Source of the DNA: CAVQFO01 sp963711725
GTDB taxonomy: Bacteria > Pseudomonadota > Gammaproteobacteria > Nitrococcales > Aquisalimonadaceae
Assembly: GCA_963711725.1 (NCBI GenBank)
Contig: CAVQFO010000018.1
Location: forward strand, 186,001 to 250,000
Reading direction: 5' to 3'
Length of the DNA stretch: 64,000 bases
The notes under the pieces were generated by a model, which was not told the origin of the DNA, ran no database searches, and worked only from the letters and a program-made list of their open reading frames with translations. This document shows positions 10,151-18,759 of this stretch, piece after piece; positions within the stretch are counted from its first letter, which is position 1; every line of letters begins with the position of its first letter. The position numbers and the translations under genes were made by a program.

Positions 10151-10705
10151 ATGCGGGTTAAGCGGGCGCAGGCGGGGTTTACGTTCCTGGAGCTGATTAT
10201 CGTGATCGCGATCATCAGCACGCTGGTTGTCTTCGCCATCGATCGCATGCTCGGCCTGCGTGTGGACGCCGAGCGGGTGGCCCTGCGGCGCAACGCCAGC
10301 GCCATGCAGACCGCCGCTGTGATGCAGCTCTCAGAATATCTTGTAAAAAGACAGCAAAATCAAATACGTGAAATGGCCGGTGCGAACCCTGTACGGTTTC
10401 TTCAAAATCCGCCAGCCGGGTATGTGGGTGAACGCGCGAACCCGGATCCGAACTCGATTGCGCCCGGAGATTGGTATTTCGATACCGCGGATCGGGTCTT
10501 GGTCTATCGGGTCGTCAATGCGGAATATTTCCAGACTCCGCTGCCGGGTCCAGCCCGGGTTCGGTTCCGCTTGGAGCTGGCGTTCGATGATGAGAATGGA
10601 AATAAAGTATACGATCCAGGTGCCGATACAATAAGAGGTTTGCACTTGGTGCAATTGGACCCTTATTCTTGGCTCAGGAAGCCTGTCGCTTCAGGGATCA
10701 AATAG
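10151..10705 (+). CDS. MSHA prepilin-like protein (MshB position)
   Basis: Type IV prepilin-like protein of 184 residues. A basic leader ending in G is followed by FTFLELIIVIAIISTLVVFA, the prepilin peptidase site with Glu5 and the N-terminal helix. The C-terminal part is unlike the MshA pilin and contains an acidic FDDENGNKVYDPGAD stretch that resembles a calcium-binding loop. It lies just upstream of mshA, where mshF/mshB sit in Vibrio; a minor pilin role is inferred. From about 10320 to 10690 the DNA is clearly more AT-rich than its neighbours, with runs of A and T codons unusual for this window. Confidence 0.75.
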   Translation: MRVKRAQAGFTFLELIIVIAIISTLVVFAIDRMLGLRVDAERVALRRNASAMQTAAVMQLSEYLVKRQQNQIREMAGANPVRFLQNPPAGYVGERANPDPNSIAPGDWYFDTADRVLVYRVVNAEYFQTPLPGPARVRFRLELAFDDENGNKVYDPGADTIRGLHLVQLDPYSWLRKPVASGIK

Positions 10706-10769
10706 GTAAACTGAAGGCGCTCACCCCGCTGGGGGCGGCGAGATATAAACGAAAAAGGTGAGGAGCGGA

Positions 10770-11246
10770 ATGAAAAAGCTTAACCAGGGTTTCACGCTGA
10801 TCGAATTGGTCATCGTGATCGTTATCCTCGGCATCCTCGCGGCAACCGCCCTGCCGCGGTTCATTAATGTGACCAATGATGCGTATAAGTCGGCGGTTGC
10901 GGGCACAGCCGGCGGTCTCGGCGCTGGTGTTCAGCTTGCGCACGCGATGTGGTACGCCAATGGTCAGAGCGGTCCTGTGAACATGGATGGCGCCAGCGTC
11001 TCCGTGAACAGCAGCGGTTGGCCGGACGGTGGTGGTGGGCCGGACTGTGCAGCGGTATGGACAGGCGTCATGCAGAATCCGCCTAGCCTTTCCGGAGCTG
11101 GTGGCGGAGCTGGCGCAGATTACACTAGTTCCGCTAGCGGCAATGTCTGCACCTACACTTATCAGGCGGATAAGGGCGCCTCGCCATCGCGCCAAATTAC
11201 GTATGATACCGGGACCGGGGCAGTGCAAGCAGTGAATAACAACTAA
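10770..11246 (+). CDS. mshA: MSHA major pilin MshA
   Basis: Major subunit of the MSHA pilus. The short leader MKKLNQG precedes FTLIELVIVIVILGILAATA, a textbook type IV pilin N-terminus cut by the prepilin peptidase and N-methylated at Phe1. The mature protein is about 151 residues and Gly/Ser-rich, with two Cys (GGPDCAAVW and GNVCTYTY) that could form the C-terminal disulfide loop. ATG 10770 is preferred over GTG 10758 because GGTGAGGAG lies just upstream. A strong hairpin terminator follows, consistent with high separate expression of the pilin. Confidence 0.93.
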   Translation: MKKLNQGFTLIELVIVIVILGILAATALPRFINVTNDAYKSAVAGTAGGLGAGVQLAHAMWYANGQSGPVNMDGASVSVNSSGWPDGGGGPDCAAVWTGVMQNPPSLSGAGGGAGADYTSSASGNVCTYTYQADKGASPSRQITYDTGTGAVQAVNNN

Positions 11247-11286
11247 CACTGCGGGGTTGATGCCCATCTTGGGCGACGGCCTATCG

Positions 11287-11316
11287 ACGCCGGCGGGTTT
11301 TGTAGCCCGCCGGCGT
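11287..11316 (+). terminator. Intrinsic terminator after mshA
   Basis: A perfect 11-base inverted repeat (ACGCCGGCGGG and its complement CCCGCCGGCGT) with an 8-base loop TTTTGTAG, followed by a short T-rich tail (TTCT). It lies 40 bases after the mshA stop and before the ligase gene, so it probably limits readthrough from the pilin gene. Confidence 0.7.
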
Positions 11317-11355
11317 TTCTGATTCTGGAGGGGGCGACGATTTACGGGCGGAGAC

Positions 11356-13338
11356 ATGGCTGAAGCACGAAGGAGGTCGGATAGACCTTTCACTTCGTTC
11401 GGGGTGGCGGGCGCCCTAACCGTTGGTCTCGGCGGCTCGGTATTCTACACGGGTCAGCAATTCACCTTGCTCGCTTCCTGCTTGAGCCTCGTAGTACTGG
11501 CTTTGACGGTAGGACTGGTGTCGAGCACAAGAGTTGACCCGATACGGGTTGAACTTCCGATGGCATTGTTCGCAGCCTATTGGCTGTGGATGGGCACTTC
11601 CATGGTGTGGACGCCTGCCCCGTTCCCGACGCTAATCGCCTGGCTCACGTTCAGTGTGCTCCCGGTGTGCTCGCTGCTGACGGCGCAATGGTCTAACGCT
11701 GAACCGGGTTGGACGAGTTGTCGTGCAGCGATTCTGGCCATCGGAGCCGCGTTGGTGGCGATGCAGGTGTGGCAGTGGTTCCAGTCGGAGGATCCGCAGG
11801 CAACTTTTCTCAATCGCAATTCTTTGGCGGCGTTTCTCAGCTTGGCGGTATTCCTCGGCGCCAGCCGCATCGTTTCTATGCCTCGGGCTCGCTCGGTGGA
11901 GCGGTGGTCGCTGTTGGGCATCTCCGGGATTCTGGGATTCGGCATCGGAATTACCGGAGGACGAGGGGGCTTGCTGGCATTCGCCGGCGGAAGCTTTATC
12001 GGACTGATTGCTCTTTGGCGCAACTCCGAGCGTCGGAACTTGATGCTCGGATGGTTGGCCGCGACGGGTTGCGGCGTGCTGATTGCGAATGCCATGACGG
12101 CGGGCGGTGTACTTACACGACTAGGGACGATGGAGAATCCTGTGGTCGCCGGAGCCCAGCGGTTCGATATCTGGGATGGCGCCATCAGGATGTTCCTCGA
12201 GGCCCCAAACCTCGGTGTCGGCGCGGGAACGTTCTGGTTGGCGTACCCTCCTTTTCGTAGTGTGTCGGACGGGAGCGGCGGGTTCTACGCGCACAACGAT
12301 TATATCCAGGCGGCGGTGGAACTTGGGTGGCCGGGGCTGCTGCTCCTGGTGCTGGCGCTGGCGGGCGTCGCTCTGGTGCTCTGGCGATTGGCGTGCAAGC
12401 GCCATGTCGATCAAGCCAGCCGGGCGGAAGGCATACTGTTGGGGTGCGGGCTTGCAGCCTGCGCGGCGCATAGTCTTGTTACGTTCAATTTCTACCTCCT
12501 TCCCATATTGATGACGTTCGGCATGATATTGGGGCATTTGCTGGCGGTGGCGCGGGATCTTGGAACTGTTCGTGGGGGTTCGTGGTCGCCGTCGAATTCG
12601 TTTTCGCCGGCCGTATGGCGGATTGTGGTGGTCTTGGCGGCACTGGTGCCGCTGACGTATTTGGGTGCGTTGGGATGGGCGCATGTGCTCTACGATCAAG
12701 CCCGCGTCGAGGCGCAGCGGGGAGACCTGATCGCTGCGGATCGGACTCTACAGCACGTTACAAGGTTGTTGCCTCGCTCGGACGCTAGCGAGCTGGCACG
12801 GGCGGGCTTGTTTCATAGCATTCTTCGGCGCAATCCCGAAATGTCCGAAGCGGATCGGAAAGCGGTGTTCCAGGCGGCTTTGAACAGTCTGAGCCACGCT
12901 CAGCGGGTCAACCCGCTACGTCCCGACCCGTTGGCGATACGCGGCGAATTGCTCTGGGAGAATCCTGATCTTGCCGCTGATATCCAAGCCCATGCGATAG
13001 CAGACCAGTTTCACAAAGCCTTGTCCTTGGACCCCCTCTACGTGCGGGCGCGGATGGATCTTGCAACGTATCTCCAACAGGCGAAAAATGACCCGCAGGG
13101 CGCCCGGCGCGTGCTTGAAGCCGGGGTTGATTATATGTACCCGCCGCGTGAGTACGTGTTGAGGTATTTGCAGCGTGTGGCTGACCTGCGTGAAGCCTCT
13201 GGAGACCCGCAGGGCGCGCGCGAACTGAAAGACCGGATCAAGCGCTATTCCGAGTCGCTTTCGAAAGAAAAGAATAAATCCGGGAGGCAGAATTGGTGGG
13301 AACGCCCAGTGACCCGCGATGCAACTCACTCGTCTTGA
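11356..13338 (+). CDS. O-antigen ligase / PglL-type pilin oligosaccharyltransferase candidate
   Basis: Polytopic inner-membrane protein of 660 residues in the Wzy_C (WaaL/PglL) superfamily. About 10-12 membrane helices fill residues 15-440; the large periplasmic loop ends in the family signature FYAHNDYIQAAVELGWPG (about 312-329), with the conserved His of this clan. The last 200 residues are soluble and look like TPR helices. PglL/TfpO enzymes of this architecture O-glycosylate type IV pilins, and the gene sits between the mshA pilin and the mshC minor pilin. The pilin glycosylation role is inferred from this position; an LPS or capsule ligase role is the alternative. Confidence 0.8.
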   Translation: MAEARRRSDRPFTSFGVAGALTVGLGGSVFYTGQQFTLLASCLSLVVLALTVGLVSSTRVDPIRVELPMALFAAYWLWMGTSMVWTPAPFPTLIAWLTFSVLPVCSLLTAQWSNAEPGWTSCRAAILAIGAALVAMQVWQWFQSEDPQATFLNRNSLAAFLSLAVFLGASRIVSMPRARSVERWSLLGISGILGFGIGITGGRGGLLAFAGGSFIGLIALWRNSERRNLMLGWLAATGCGVLIANAMTAGGVLTRLGTMENPVVAGAQRFDIWDGAIRMFLEAPNLGVGAGTFWLAYPPFRSVSDGSGGFYAHNDYIQAAVELGWPGLLLLVLALAGVALVLWRLACKRHVDQASRAEGILLGCGLAACAAHSLVTFNFYLLPILMTFGMILGHLLAVARDLGTVRGGSWSPSNSFSPAVWRIVVVLAALVPLTYLGALGWAHVLYDQARVEAQRGDLIAADRTLQHVTRLLPRSDASELARAGLFHSILRRNPEMSEADRKAVFQAALNSLSHAQRVNPLRPDPLAIRGELLWENPDLAADIQAHAIADQFHKALSLDPLYVRARMDLATYLQQAKNDPQGARRVLEAGVDYMYPPREYVLRYLQRVADLREASGDPQGARELKDRIKRYSESLSKEKNKSGRQNWWERPVTRDATHSS

Positions 13339-13382
13339 GCGGGTTTCGCAAACACGGCCGGACGGGATTCCCCGGAGCGCTA

Positions 13383-13883
13383 GTGATCGGCTCCTTATCG
13401 CGGAATCGCGGATTTACGCTGGTCGAGCTCGTGGTCACCCTTGTGATCCTGGGAATTCTCGCATCGGTCGGAGCAGCCCGGTTCTTTTCAACGTCCGCCT
13501 TCGATCAACAGTCCGCCACCCAGGAAGCGCTGGCCGCCTTGCGTTACGCCCGTTCAGTCGCGGTGAGTTCGCAATGCCCGGTGCAGGCGCGATTTCAGGG
13601 TTCCTCGCCCCGCATTGCGTTGTTCTATCGTAGCGACACGGCAACACCGGCCGCCTGCGGCTCGGCCACACCCGCGCAGTATCTTGCTCCGGTGCTGAAG
13701 CCCGGCACGGGCAGCGCCTATCAATCGGGTGCCGGCGATCCCGTTTCCAAGGTGGCCGTGGCGAACATCAATGTAGTGTTTTCGGCCGCAGGAACAGCCA
13801 CGCTCTCAGGCGGTTCCACGGTCCAGATCGGTTCTCGGACCATCCAGGTCGATACCATGACGGGTCTGGTTTATGCGAACTAG
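13383..13883 (+). CDS. mshC: MSHA minor pilin MshC
   Basis: Minor prepilin (GspH/FimT-like). The leader ends SRNRG, followed by FTLVELVVTLVILGILASVG. About 166 residues from GTG 13383, the closest start to the cleavage site; longer starts would overlap the ligase gene. Two Cys pairs lie in the globular domain (SSQCPVQ and AACGSAT). Located between the ligase and mshD, as in the standard msh order. Confidence 0.82.
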   Translation: MIGSLSRNRGFTLVELVVTLVILGILASVGAARFFSTSAFDQQSATQEALAALRYARSVAVSSQCPVQARFQGSSPRIALFYRSDTATPAACGSATPAQYLAPVLKPGTGSAYQSGAGDPVSKVAVANINVVFSAAGTATLSGGSTVQIGSRTIQVDTMTGLVYAN

Positions 13884-13884
13884 C

Positions 13885-14373
13885 ATGAAACACCACACTA
13901 GACAGGCCGGTCTTACGCTCGTGGAACTGATCATCTCCATCGTCATCATGAGCGTGGCCTTGGGCGGCATCATCCTCGCGTTTCGCCAGGGCACCCGGAC
14001 CAGCGTGGACCCCATGATCACCCAGCAGGCCGTGGCCATTGCGCGATCCTACATGGAGGAGATTCGGCTCAAGGCCTACGCCGATCCGGATGGGCCAAGC
14101 GCTGGCTGCTCGGTTCCGGGGCCGGAGTCCGGAGAGACCCGATCCACCTACGACGATGTGGACGATTACAACGGCTTGACGGGAACCGTCCAGGATCAGA
14201 GCGGGGCGGCCGTCAGCGGACTGTCCGCCTATTCCGTCAGCGTCGCTGTTGTTTGCTCCACGCTGGGCACCGGAGCGAATCAAGTGGACGCCAAGCGAAT
14301 CACGGTCACCGTGAGCAATGCCACCGGTGGCTTGGCGGGGTTGCCGCTGGTCGGCTACCGGGCGGATATCTGA
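13885..14373 (+). CDS. mshD: MSHA minor pilin MshD
   Basis: Minor prepilin with leader MKHHTRQAG and mature start LTLVELIISIVIMSVALGG. 162 residues from ATG 13885; ATG 13873 is also in frame and overlaps the mshC stop. The first mature residue is Leu rather than Phe, a common variant. The globular part has conserved CSVPGPE and VVCSTLG cysteines. It is followed within 10 bases by mshO. Confidence 0.85.
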   Translation: MKHHTRQAGLTLVELIISIVIMSVALGGIILAFRQGTRTSVDPMITQQAVAIARSYMEEIRLKAYADPDGPSAGCSVPGPESGETRSTYDDVDDYNGLTGTVQDQSGAAVSGLSAYSVSVAVVCSTLGTGANQVDAKRITVTVSNATGGLAGLPLVGYRADI

Positions 14374-14379
14374 TTGATC

Positions 14380-15306
14380 ATGAAAGCGTCTTTCTTCGAA
14401 AGGGAAAGAATGGTCCGGCCGCCGCAGGGTCGAGTGCGGGGCTTCACCATGATTGAGGCGATCGTGGTGATCGCGATCAGCGGCATTATTGCCGTGGTGC
14501 TGAGTAACCTGATCTCCCGGCCCATCGAAGGCGCGGTCCAGGCGGGAGCCCGGGCCATCCTGGTGGACGAGGCGGATCACGCACTGAGGATGATGGCGAG
14601 GCAGATCCGCAGCGCCGTGCCCAACACGCTGCGGAGCAATGATTCCTCCCGGCTGGAAATGGTGGAGACGGTGGATGCCGCGAGTTATCGCGCCCGCGCC
14701 GGGGTTGATGACCCCGGAGGAGCCAACTATCAACACGTCACACCGGACTCGTTGCTCCAATTCAACAAACCGGACGATCAATTCAACGTCCTCGGCGTGC
14801 TGACGACGGGATTCGCCGCCCAGTGCGATCTGACTCATCCGGGCGAACGTCTGGTGGTCTACAACACCCAGGCAGCGGTGTTCTATCAGGATGCGACCAG
14901 CGGCTCCAATCCGGGCGTGATTACGCCCTGTGGGACAACGATTACTGCGACCAATCCCGACGACGAAACCCACATCACGCTGGGTTCGGCCTTTCAATTC
15001 CGTCAGAGCTCGCCCGAGCAGCGGCTGTATGTGGCGGGCTCTCCGATCAGTTTCATCTGCGGAGCCGGCGAGCTGAGGATGTATCGCGACTATCCGATCC
15101 AGTCCGGCCAGCCGACCGCGGCGGACCTGACCACGCTCGGCGCATCAAGCGGGCTGTTGGCACGAGACGTTCAGTCTTGCTCGTTCACCTACCAAACGCC
15201 CACTGCCACGCGGACGGCCCTGGTCACGTTGACGCTGACACTGCATAGCGCCGATGGCGGAACGGTGCGCCTGATCCATCAGGTTCACGTGGAGAACACC
15301 CCATGA
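14380..15306 (+). CDS. mshO: MSHA minor pilin MshO
   Basis: Large minor pilin of the PilW/GspJ type, 308 residues. A 23-residue leader ends RVRG, then FTMIEAIVVIAISGIIAVVL. Several Cys and a large beta-rich C-terminal domain follow. ATG 14380 is chosen over a TTG at 14374. Its stop overlaps the mshP start (ATGA), so the minor pilins are coupled. Confidence 0.87.
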   Translation: MKASFFERERMVRPPQGRVRGFTMIEAIVVIAISGIIAVVLSNLISRPIEGAVQAGARAILVDEADHALRMMARQIRSAVPNTLRSNDSSRLEMVETVDAASYRARAGVDDPGGANYQHVTPDSLLQFNKPDDQFNVLGVLTTGFAAQCDLTHPGERLVVYNTQAAVFYQDATSGSNPGVITPCGTTITATNPDDETHITLGSAFQFRQSSPEQRLYVAGSPISFICGAGELRMYRDYPIQSGQPTAADLTTLGASSGLLARDVQSCSFTYQTPTATRTALVTLTLTLHSADGGTVRLIHQVHVENTP

Positions 15307-15713
15307 GAGCGCCGGCCCGGGTTCGTGGATTCTCCCTGGTGACCGCCATCTTCGTGATTGTGGTGGTGGCGGTCACCGTGACGGTAATGATCGAAGTGGG
15401 CAAGGTCTCGTTGACGGAACAGAATATGGCCATTCAGGGTGCCCAGGCCTACGAAAGGGCGAGCGCCGGCTTGCAATGGGCGATCGGCCGTGCGATCGCC
15501 GAGGGTGCGGGCGGCACGTGCTCGACGGTGAACACGGCGGTGACCGTGGACGGCCACCCGGTGTCGGTAACGCGCACCTGCACCGCTCACTGGGACCCGA
15601 CCGAGCGGCATGTGTATACCATCAGCGCGTTGGCCAGCGACGGTGCCTTCGGAACCGCCGACTATATTCAAAGACAGGTTGTCGCGGTGGTTGCGGTGCC
15701 GCCCGCGAACTGA
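15303..15713 (+). CDS. mshP: MSHA minor pilin-like MshP (PilX-like)
   Basis: Small PilX-like protein of 136 residues. The leader MRAPARVRG precedes FSLVTAIFVIVVVAVTVTVM, a pilin-type helix lacking Glu5, as is usual for MshP/PilX. The rest is a short domain with two Cys (GGTCSTV and RTCTAHW). It completes the minor pilin set; the large MshQ adhesin-like gene that follows in Vibrio is not present here. Confidence 0.83.
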   Translation: MRAPARVRGFSLVTAIFVIVVVAVTVTVMIEVGKVSLTEQNMAIQGAQAYERASAGLQWAIGRAIAEGAGGTCSTVNTAVTVDGHPVSVTRTCTAHWDPTERHVYTISALASDGAFGTADYIQRQVVAVVAVPPAN

Positions 15714-15741
15714 CCGATGCAGCGACTGGGGAGTGAAGGCG

Positions 15742-16350
15742 ATGGACGGACACGACAGGTCGGACGAGGCCCCTGACGAACGACGGGAGTATTTCCGGGT
15801 CACGGATCAAGTCCTACTGGCATACCGGGTCTTGCGCGGCGAAACCCTGGATGCGGTCCACGCCCGGCTGGACTCGGACGAAACCAGTGTGTTCGCGCTG
15901 GCGGCGGAGTTTTTCGACGTGCGCCAGGAAATGAAACCGTTGCAGCGGGCCACGCAGACGGAATCACCGGCGATCGCCCGCCACATCGATCTTGTGGACC
16001 GCAAGGTGGATCGGGTCGTGCAATACCTTCTGGCCCGGGAGATCGGCGCGACCGCGGTGCTGGAAGAAGTCGACATCGGTGCCGAAGGCATGGCGTTTAT
16101 TATGTCCTCGGAACCACCCACGGGGGCCTTGATGGAGATATCGCTGGGGCTGCCGAGCTCGTGCACCGGTCTCCGAACCTGCGGCACGGTGTTGCGGGCT
16201 GATCCGGTCGATGATGGCTTCCGTGTTGCTTTGGAGTTCCATCATCGCCGAGCCGCGGATCGTGAGCTCCTGGTGCAGCACACCCTGCGGATTCAAGCGC
16301 GGGAACTGCGTCGGAAACAGGAGGATGTGGGCGACGACGATGCGGATTGA
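15742..16350 (+). CDS. PilZ-domain c-di-GMP receptor candidate
   Basis: Soluble protein of 202 residues. The N-terminus has an RREYFRV motif, and residues about 114-119 hold DIGAEG, which fits the (D/N)xSxxG half of the PilZ c-di-GMP site with Gly at the Ser position. Between them is a helical insert of about 90 residues, so this is an extended PilZ-like protein. It starts 28 bases after mshP on the same strand and probably ends the msh operon. Its role is inferred to be c-di-GMP-dependent control of the pilus; direct binding is not proven by sequence. Confidence 0.65.
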   Translation: MDGHDRSDEAPDERREYFRVTDQVLLAYRVLRGETLDAVHARLDSDETSVFALAAEFFDVRQEMKPLQRATQTESPAIARHIDLVDRKVDRVVQYLLAREIGATAVLEEVDIGAEGMAFIMSSEPPTGALMEISLGLPSSCTGLRTCGTVLRADPVDDGFRVALEFHHRRAADRELLVQHTLRIQARELRRKQEDVGDDDAD

Positions 16351-16417
16351 TCACCCCAGGATGCATAAGGGTCCCAACGCCAAGCGGAGCGCCGCTGAAG
16401 CCTGAGGGGTGAGCTTT

Positions 16418-17194
16418 TCAGTTGCCGCCCTGCGCCTTTCGATACGCATGAACACCGTCGGGATCAAGAGCCTTTGCGCGGACCGCAGCAACGTCCTTGG
16501 GCGTCACGGCCGCCATGTCTTCCGGGCGGGCCGCGTCATTTCCCCAGGCGGTTCGTATGTAGCGCACCAGCGCCGCGACCTTCTCATCCGGCAGATAACG
16601 GAACGATGGCATCTGACCGTTGAATGACTTCCCGTTGACTTCGATGGGGCCTTCCAGTCCGTTGAGCAGGACCACTATGGGAAAATCGTGTGCCCGGAAC
16701 AAATCGGGATTCCCCGCCAGCGGCGGGAATTCGCCGGGAAGCCCCTGGCCGTCGGCCTGGTGACACGCGCTGCATTGCTCCAGAAAGGTGTCGCGCCCGT
16801 TGATCGGCTTTTGTTGCGGCGTGCTTGCGGTTTTATCGGCGGCCGGTGGGTTGGGGCCCAGATAGGTCGCCAGGTATTCGAGGAGGGTTTTTCGTTCGGC
16901 CGGGCTCACGTCCAGGCCGTAGCTCTCCATATCATCGAGCACCCCGTCCCACTGGTGGCGGGTAATGCCCGCCGAGTCCTTGGCTGACTGCAGGCTGTGG
17001 CAGGTCCTGCACTTGCCATAGACCAGATCGCGGCCGGGTCCGCGAGGCAGTTGGGTTTCCTCGGCGGGCGTTACGCCGGACAGCAGGAAGATTCCCGCCA
17101 GTGCGGCGATGGTCGCCAACCCACCACGCCGGCTGGGCCGTTGACGAGCTGTGCTTGGCAAGGTGCATGGCCGCGGCTCAGGCTGTTTCGACAT
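16418..17194 (-). CDS. Periplasmic diheme cytochrome c, electron acceptor of sulfite dehydrogenase
   Basis: Exported cytochrome of 258 residues with a signal peptide (TIAALAGIFLLSGVTPAEE, about 27-46) and two c-type heme sites, CRTCH (about 62) and CSACH (about 137). It follows the SorA-like gene by 73 bases on the same strand, the SorA-SorB arrangement, so it most likely takes electrons from sulfite oxidation and passes them to the respiratory chain. Classical SorB is a smaller monoheme protein; this one has an extra N-terminal heme domain. Confidence 0.8.
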   Translation of the reverse strand: MSKQPEPRPCTLPSTARQRPSRRGGLATIAALAGIFLLSGVTPAEETQLPRGPGRDLVYGKCRTCHSLQSAKDSAGITRHQWDGVLDDMESYGLDVSPAERKTLLEYLATYLGPNPPAADKTASTPQQKPINGRDTFLEQCSACHQADGQGLPGEFPPLAGNPDLFRAHDFPIVVLLNGLEGPIEVNGKSFNGQMPSFRYLPDEKVAALVRYIRTAWGNDAARPEDMAAVTPKDVAAVRAKALDPDGVHAYRKAQGGN

Positions 17195-17267
17195 CAGCTT
17201 CTCCGCATAGGGTCCGTGACGAAAGGAAGCCGCCGAGGCACGCCCCGGCGACTCCTGGTCCGTCGAC

Positions 17268-18536
17268 TCAGCTGACCTGGACCTTTACGCGGTCGACACC
17301 GTGCCATTCATATCCCTTGGGATTCCAGAGATCGGTGCCGTCCATGGGCTGGGTTCGGCCCGCGGCGTCCGTGGCCCGAACCATGAGTTCGTGCTCGCCG
17401 CTACTCAGGGCGAGGTCCGTTTTCCATTGATACCAGGCGAACGGGCTTGGAGGCTCTTCCACGGACGCGGCCTGCCAGGTTTTGCCGCCGTCGCCCGATA
17501 CCTCGACGCGGGTGATGGGCGAGGTGCCGTCGTTGAAAGCGATACCGGTGACGGAGGTATTGCCGGCTTTCAACGGCCCGTCTTCCGTGAGCGGCGCGAA
17601 AATCACGCTCATGATTCTGAACGCATAGGTGGGCTTGCTGTTCTGCCAGTTGAATTCCGATACCCTCATCTCCCCGGGTTGAACCTGCTTGTTGGGGACG
17701 CGGTAGGCCACGGACTGGAATGGGCTGGGCGATTGCTCGGCGGTCAACGTCAACTGGTCCACCGACTTCACGTTCATGTTGCCGTAGTACCCGGGAATAA
17801 TGAGCCGAACGGGGGCGCCGTGAATGGCGGGGATGGGCTCTCCGTTCATCGTCAGCGCGAGCATCGCGTGATCGAGCGCCGGGTCGGCGAGGCGGAAGCT
17901 CTTGATGAAATCCGCGCCCTTGGCGGTGGGCGGCACATCGCGACCGTTGGCGCTAAGCCACAACGCGTCATCGCTGACACCCAGATTCATGGAGGCCAGC
18001 ACCGTGCGAAGAGGGACGCCTTCCCACTCCACGTTGGCCATGCCGCCATGGTGCCACTGACCCCCCGGGCACTTGGCCTTGGCGGCGTAGTAGGCTCGGC
18101 CGTTGCCGGCGCACTGCATGACGGAGGTGACCTTGGTCTGCTCCATCTTCTGAAGATCGGCGAGGCTGATCTTTCCTGGCCGCGCGACCAGCCCTGTAAC
18201 CTCAATATTCCATTCCTTGAACTCCGGCACCTTGGTGGTATCGACCCAGGCATTGGCACCGCTGACCGGGAAATGCATGCGCTGATACATGATTTCCTTG
18301 GGAGTTATGTAGTGCTTGCGGAGTTCGGGGAGAGGCGTTTCCATGACGCCAAGTTTGGCGTTGTGGATGATCATTCCTTCAATTTTGCCAGGAATGATGG
18401 CGGAGGAATCAGGGCCGGATGCGGCGAGTGCGGAGTTGATCAAGTGGGGGGCGGCCCAGAAGCCAAGCCCGGAGAGGCCGACAAGTTTTGCAAACTGGCG
18501 GCGGCTGATGCCCGTGTAATCGTCGGGACCGTTCAT
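17268..18536 (-). CDS. sorA: Molybdenum sulfite:cytochrome c oxidoreductase (SorA-type)
   Basis: Periplasmic molybdopterin enzyme oxidising sulfite to sulfate. A twin-arginine signal (SRRQFAKLVG, about 10-19) targets the folded protein through Tat. The molybdenum-ligating Cys lies in SVMQCAGNGRAYY (about 142), followed by the oxidoreductase Moco domain and the C-terminal dimerisation domain of the sulfite oxidase family. 422 residues, like SorA and SoxC. SoxC is the main alternative, but there are no sox genes nearby, and the adjacent cytochrome fits SorAB. Confidence 0.85.
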   Translation of the reverse strand: MNGPDDYTGISRRQFAKLVGLSGLGFWAAPHLINSALAASGPDSSAIIPGKIEGMIIHNAKLGVMETPLPELRKHYITPKEIMYQRMHFPVSGANAWVDTTKVPEFKEWNIEVTGLVARPGKISLADLQKMEQTKVTSVMQCAGNGRAYYAAKAKCPGGQWHHGGMANVEWEGVPLRTVLASMNLGVSDDALWLSANGRDVPPTAKGADFIKSFRLADPALDHAMLALTMNGEPIPAIHGAPVRLIIPGYYGNMNVKSVDQLTLTAEQSPSPFQSVAYRVPNKQVQPGEMRVSEFNWQNSKPTYAFRIMSVIFAPLTEDGPLKAGNTSVTGIAFNDGTSPITRVEVSGDGGKTWQAASVEEPPSPFAWYQWKTDLALSSGEHELMVRATDAAGRTQPMDGTDLWNPKGYEWHGVDRVKVQVS

Positions 18537-18759
18537 CGGTGAGCCCTCCCTGAGCGCCTTGCGATGGAACCGGGTTCTTTAACGTCGAAAACGCTTTCAA
18601 CGTACAGTACCCCGTAGGGTAGTTCACCGTGGTGGAAGCGCAATATTGCGCGGCGGTTCCGGGGCGATTGGAGGGCGTTTGCCGCCTGGGGTATATACCA
18701 GGGAAGCGGGGGTTCGAACCCGTGTTGGTGGATCGACGGCGTTTGTCGGGGCTGCGGGC

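Noticed and set aside
18705..18726. GGGGGTTCGAACCCG, resembling a tRNA T-arm
   Set aside because: No matching acceptor, D or anticodon stems can be found at the proper distances on either strand.
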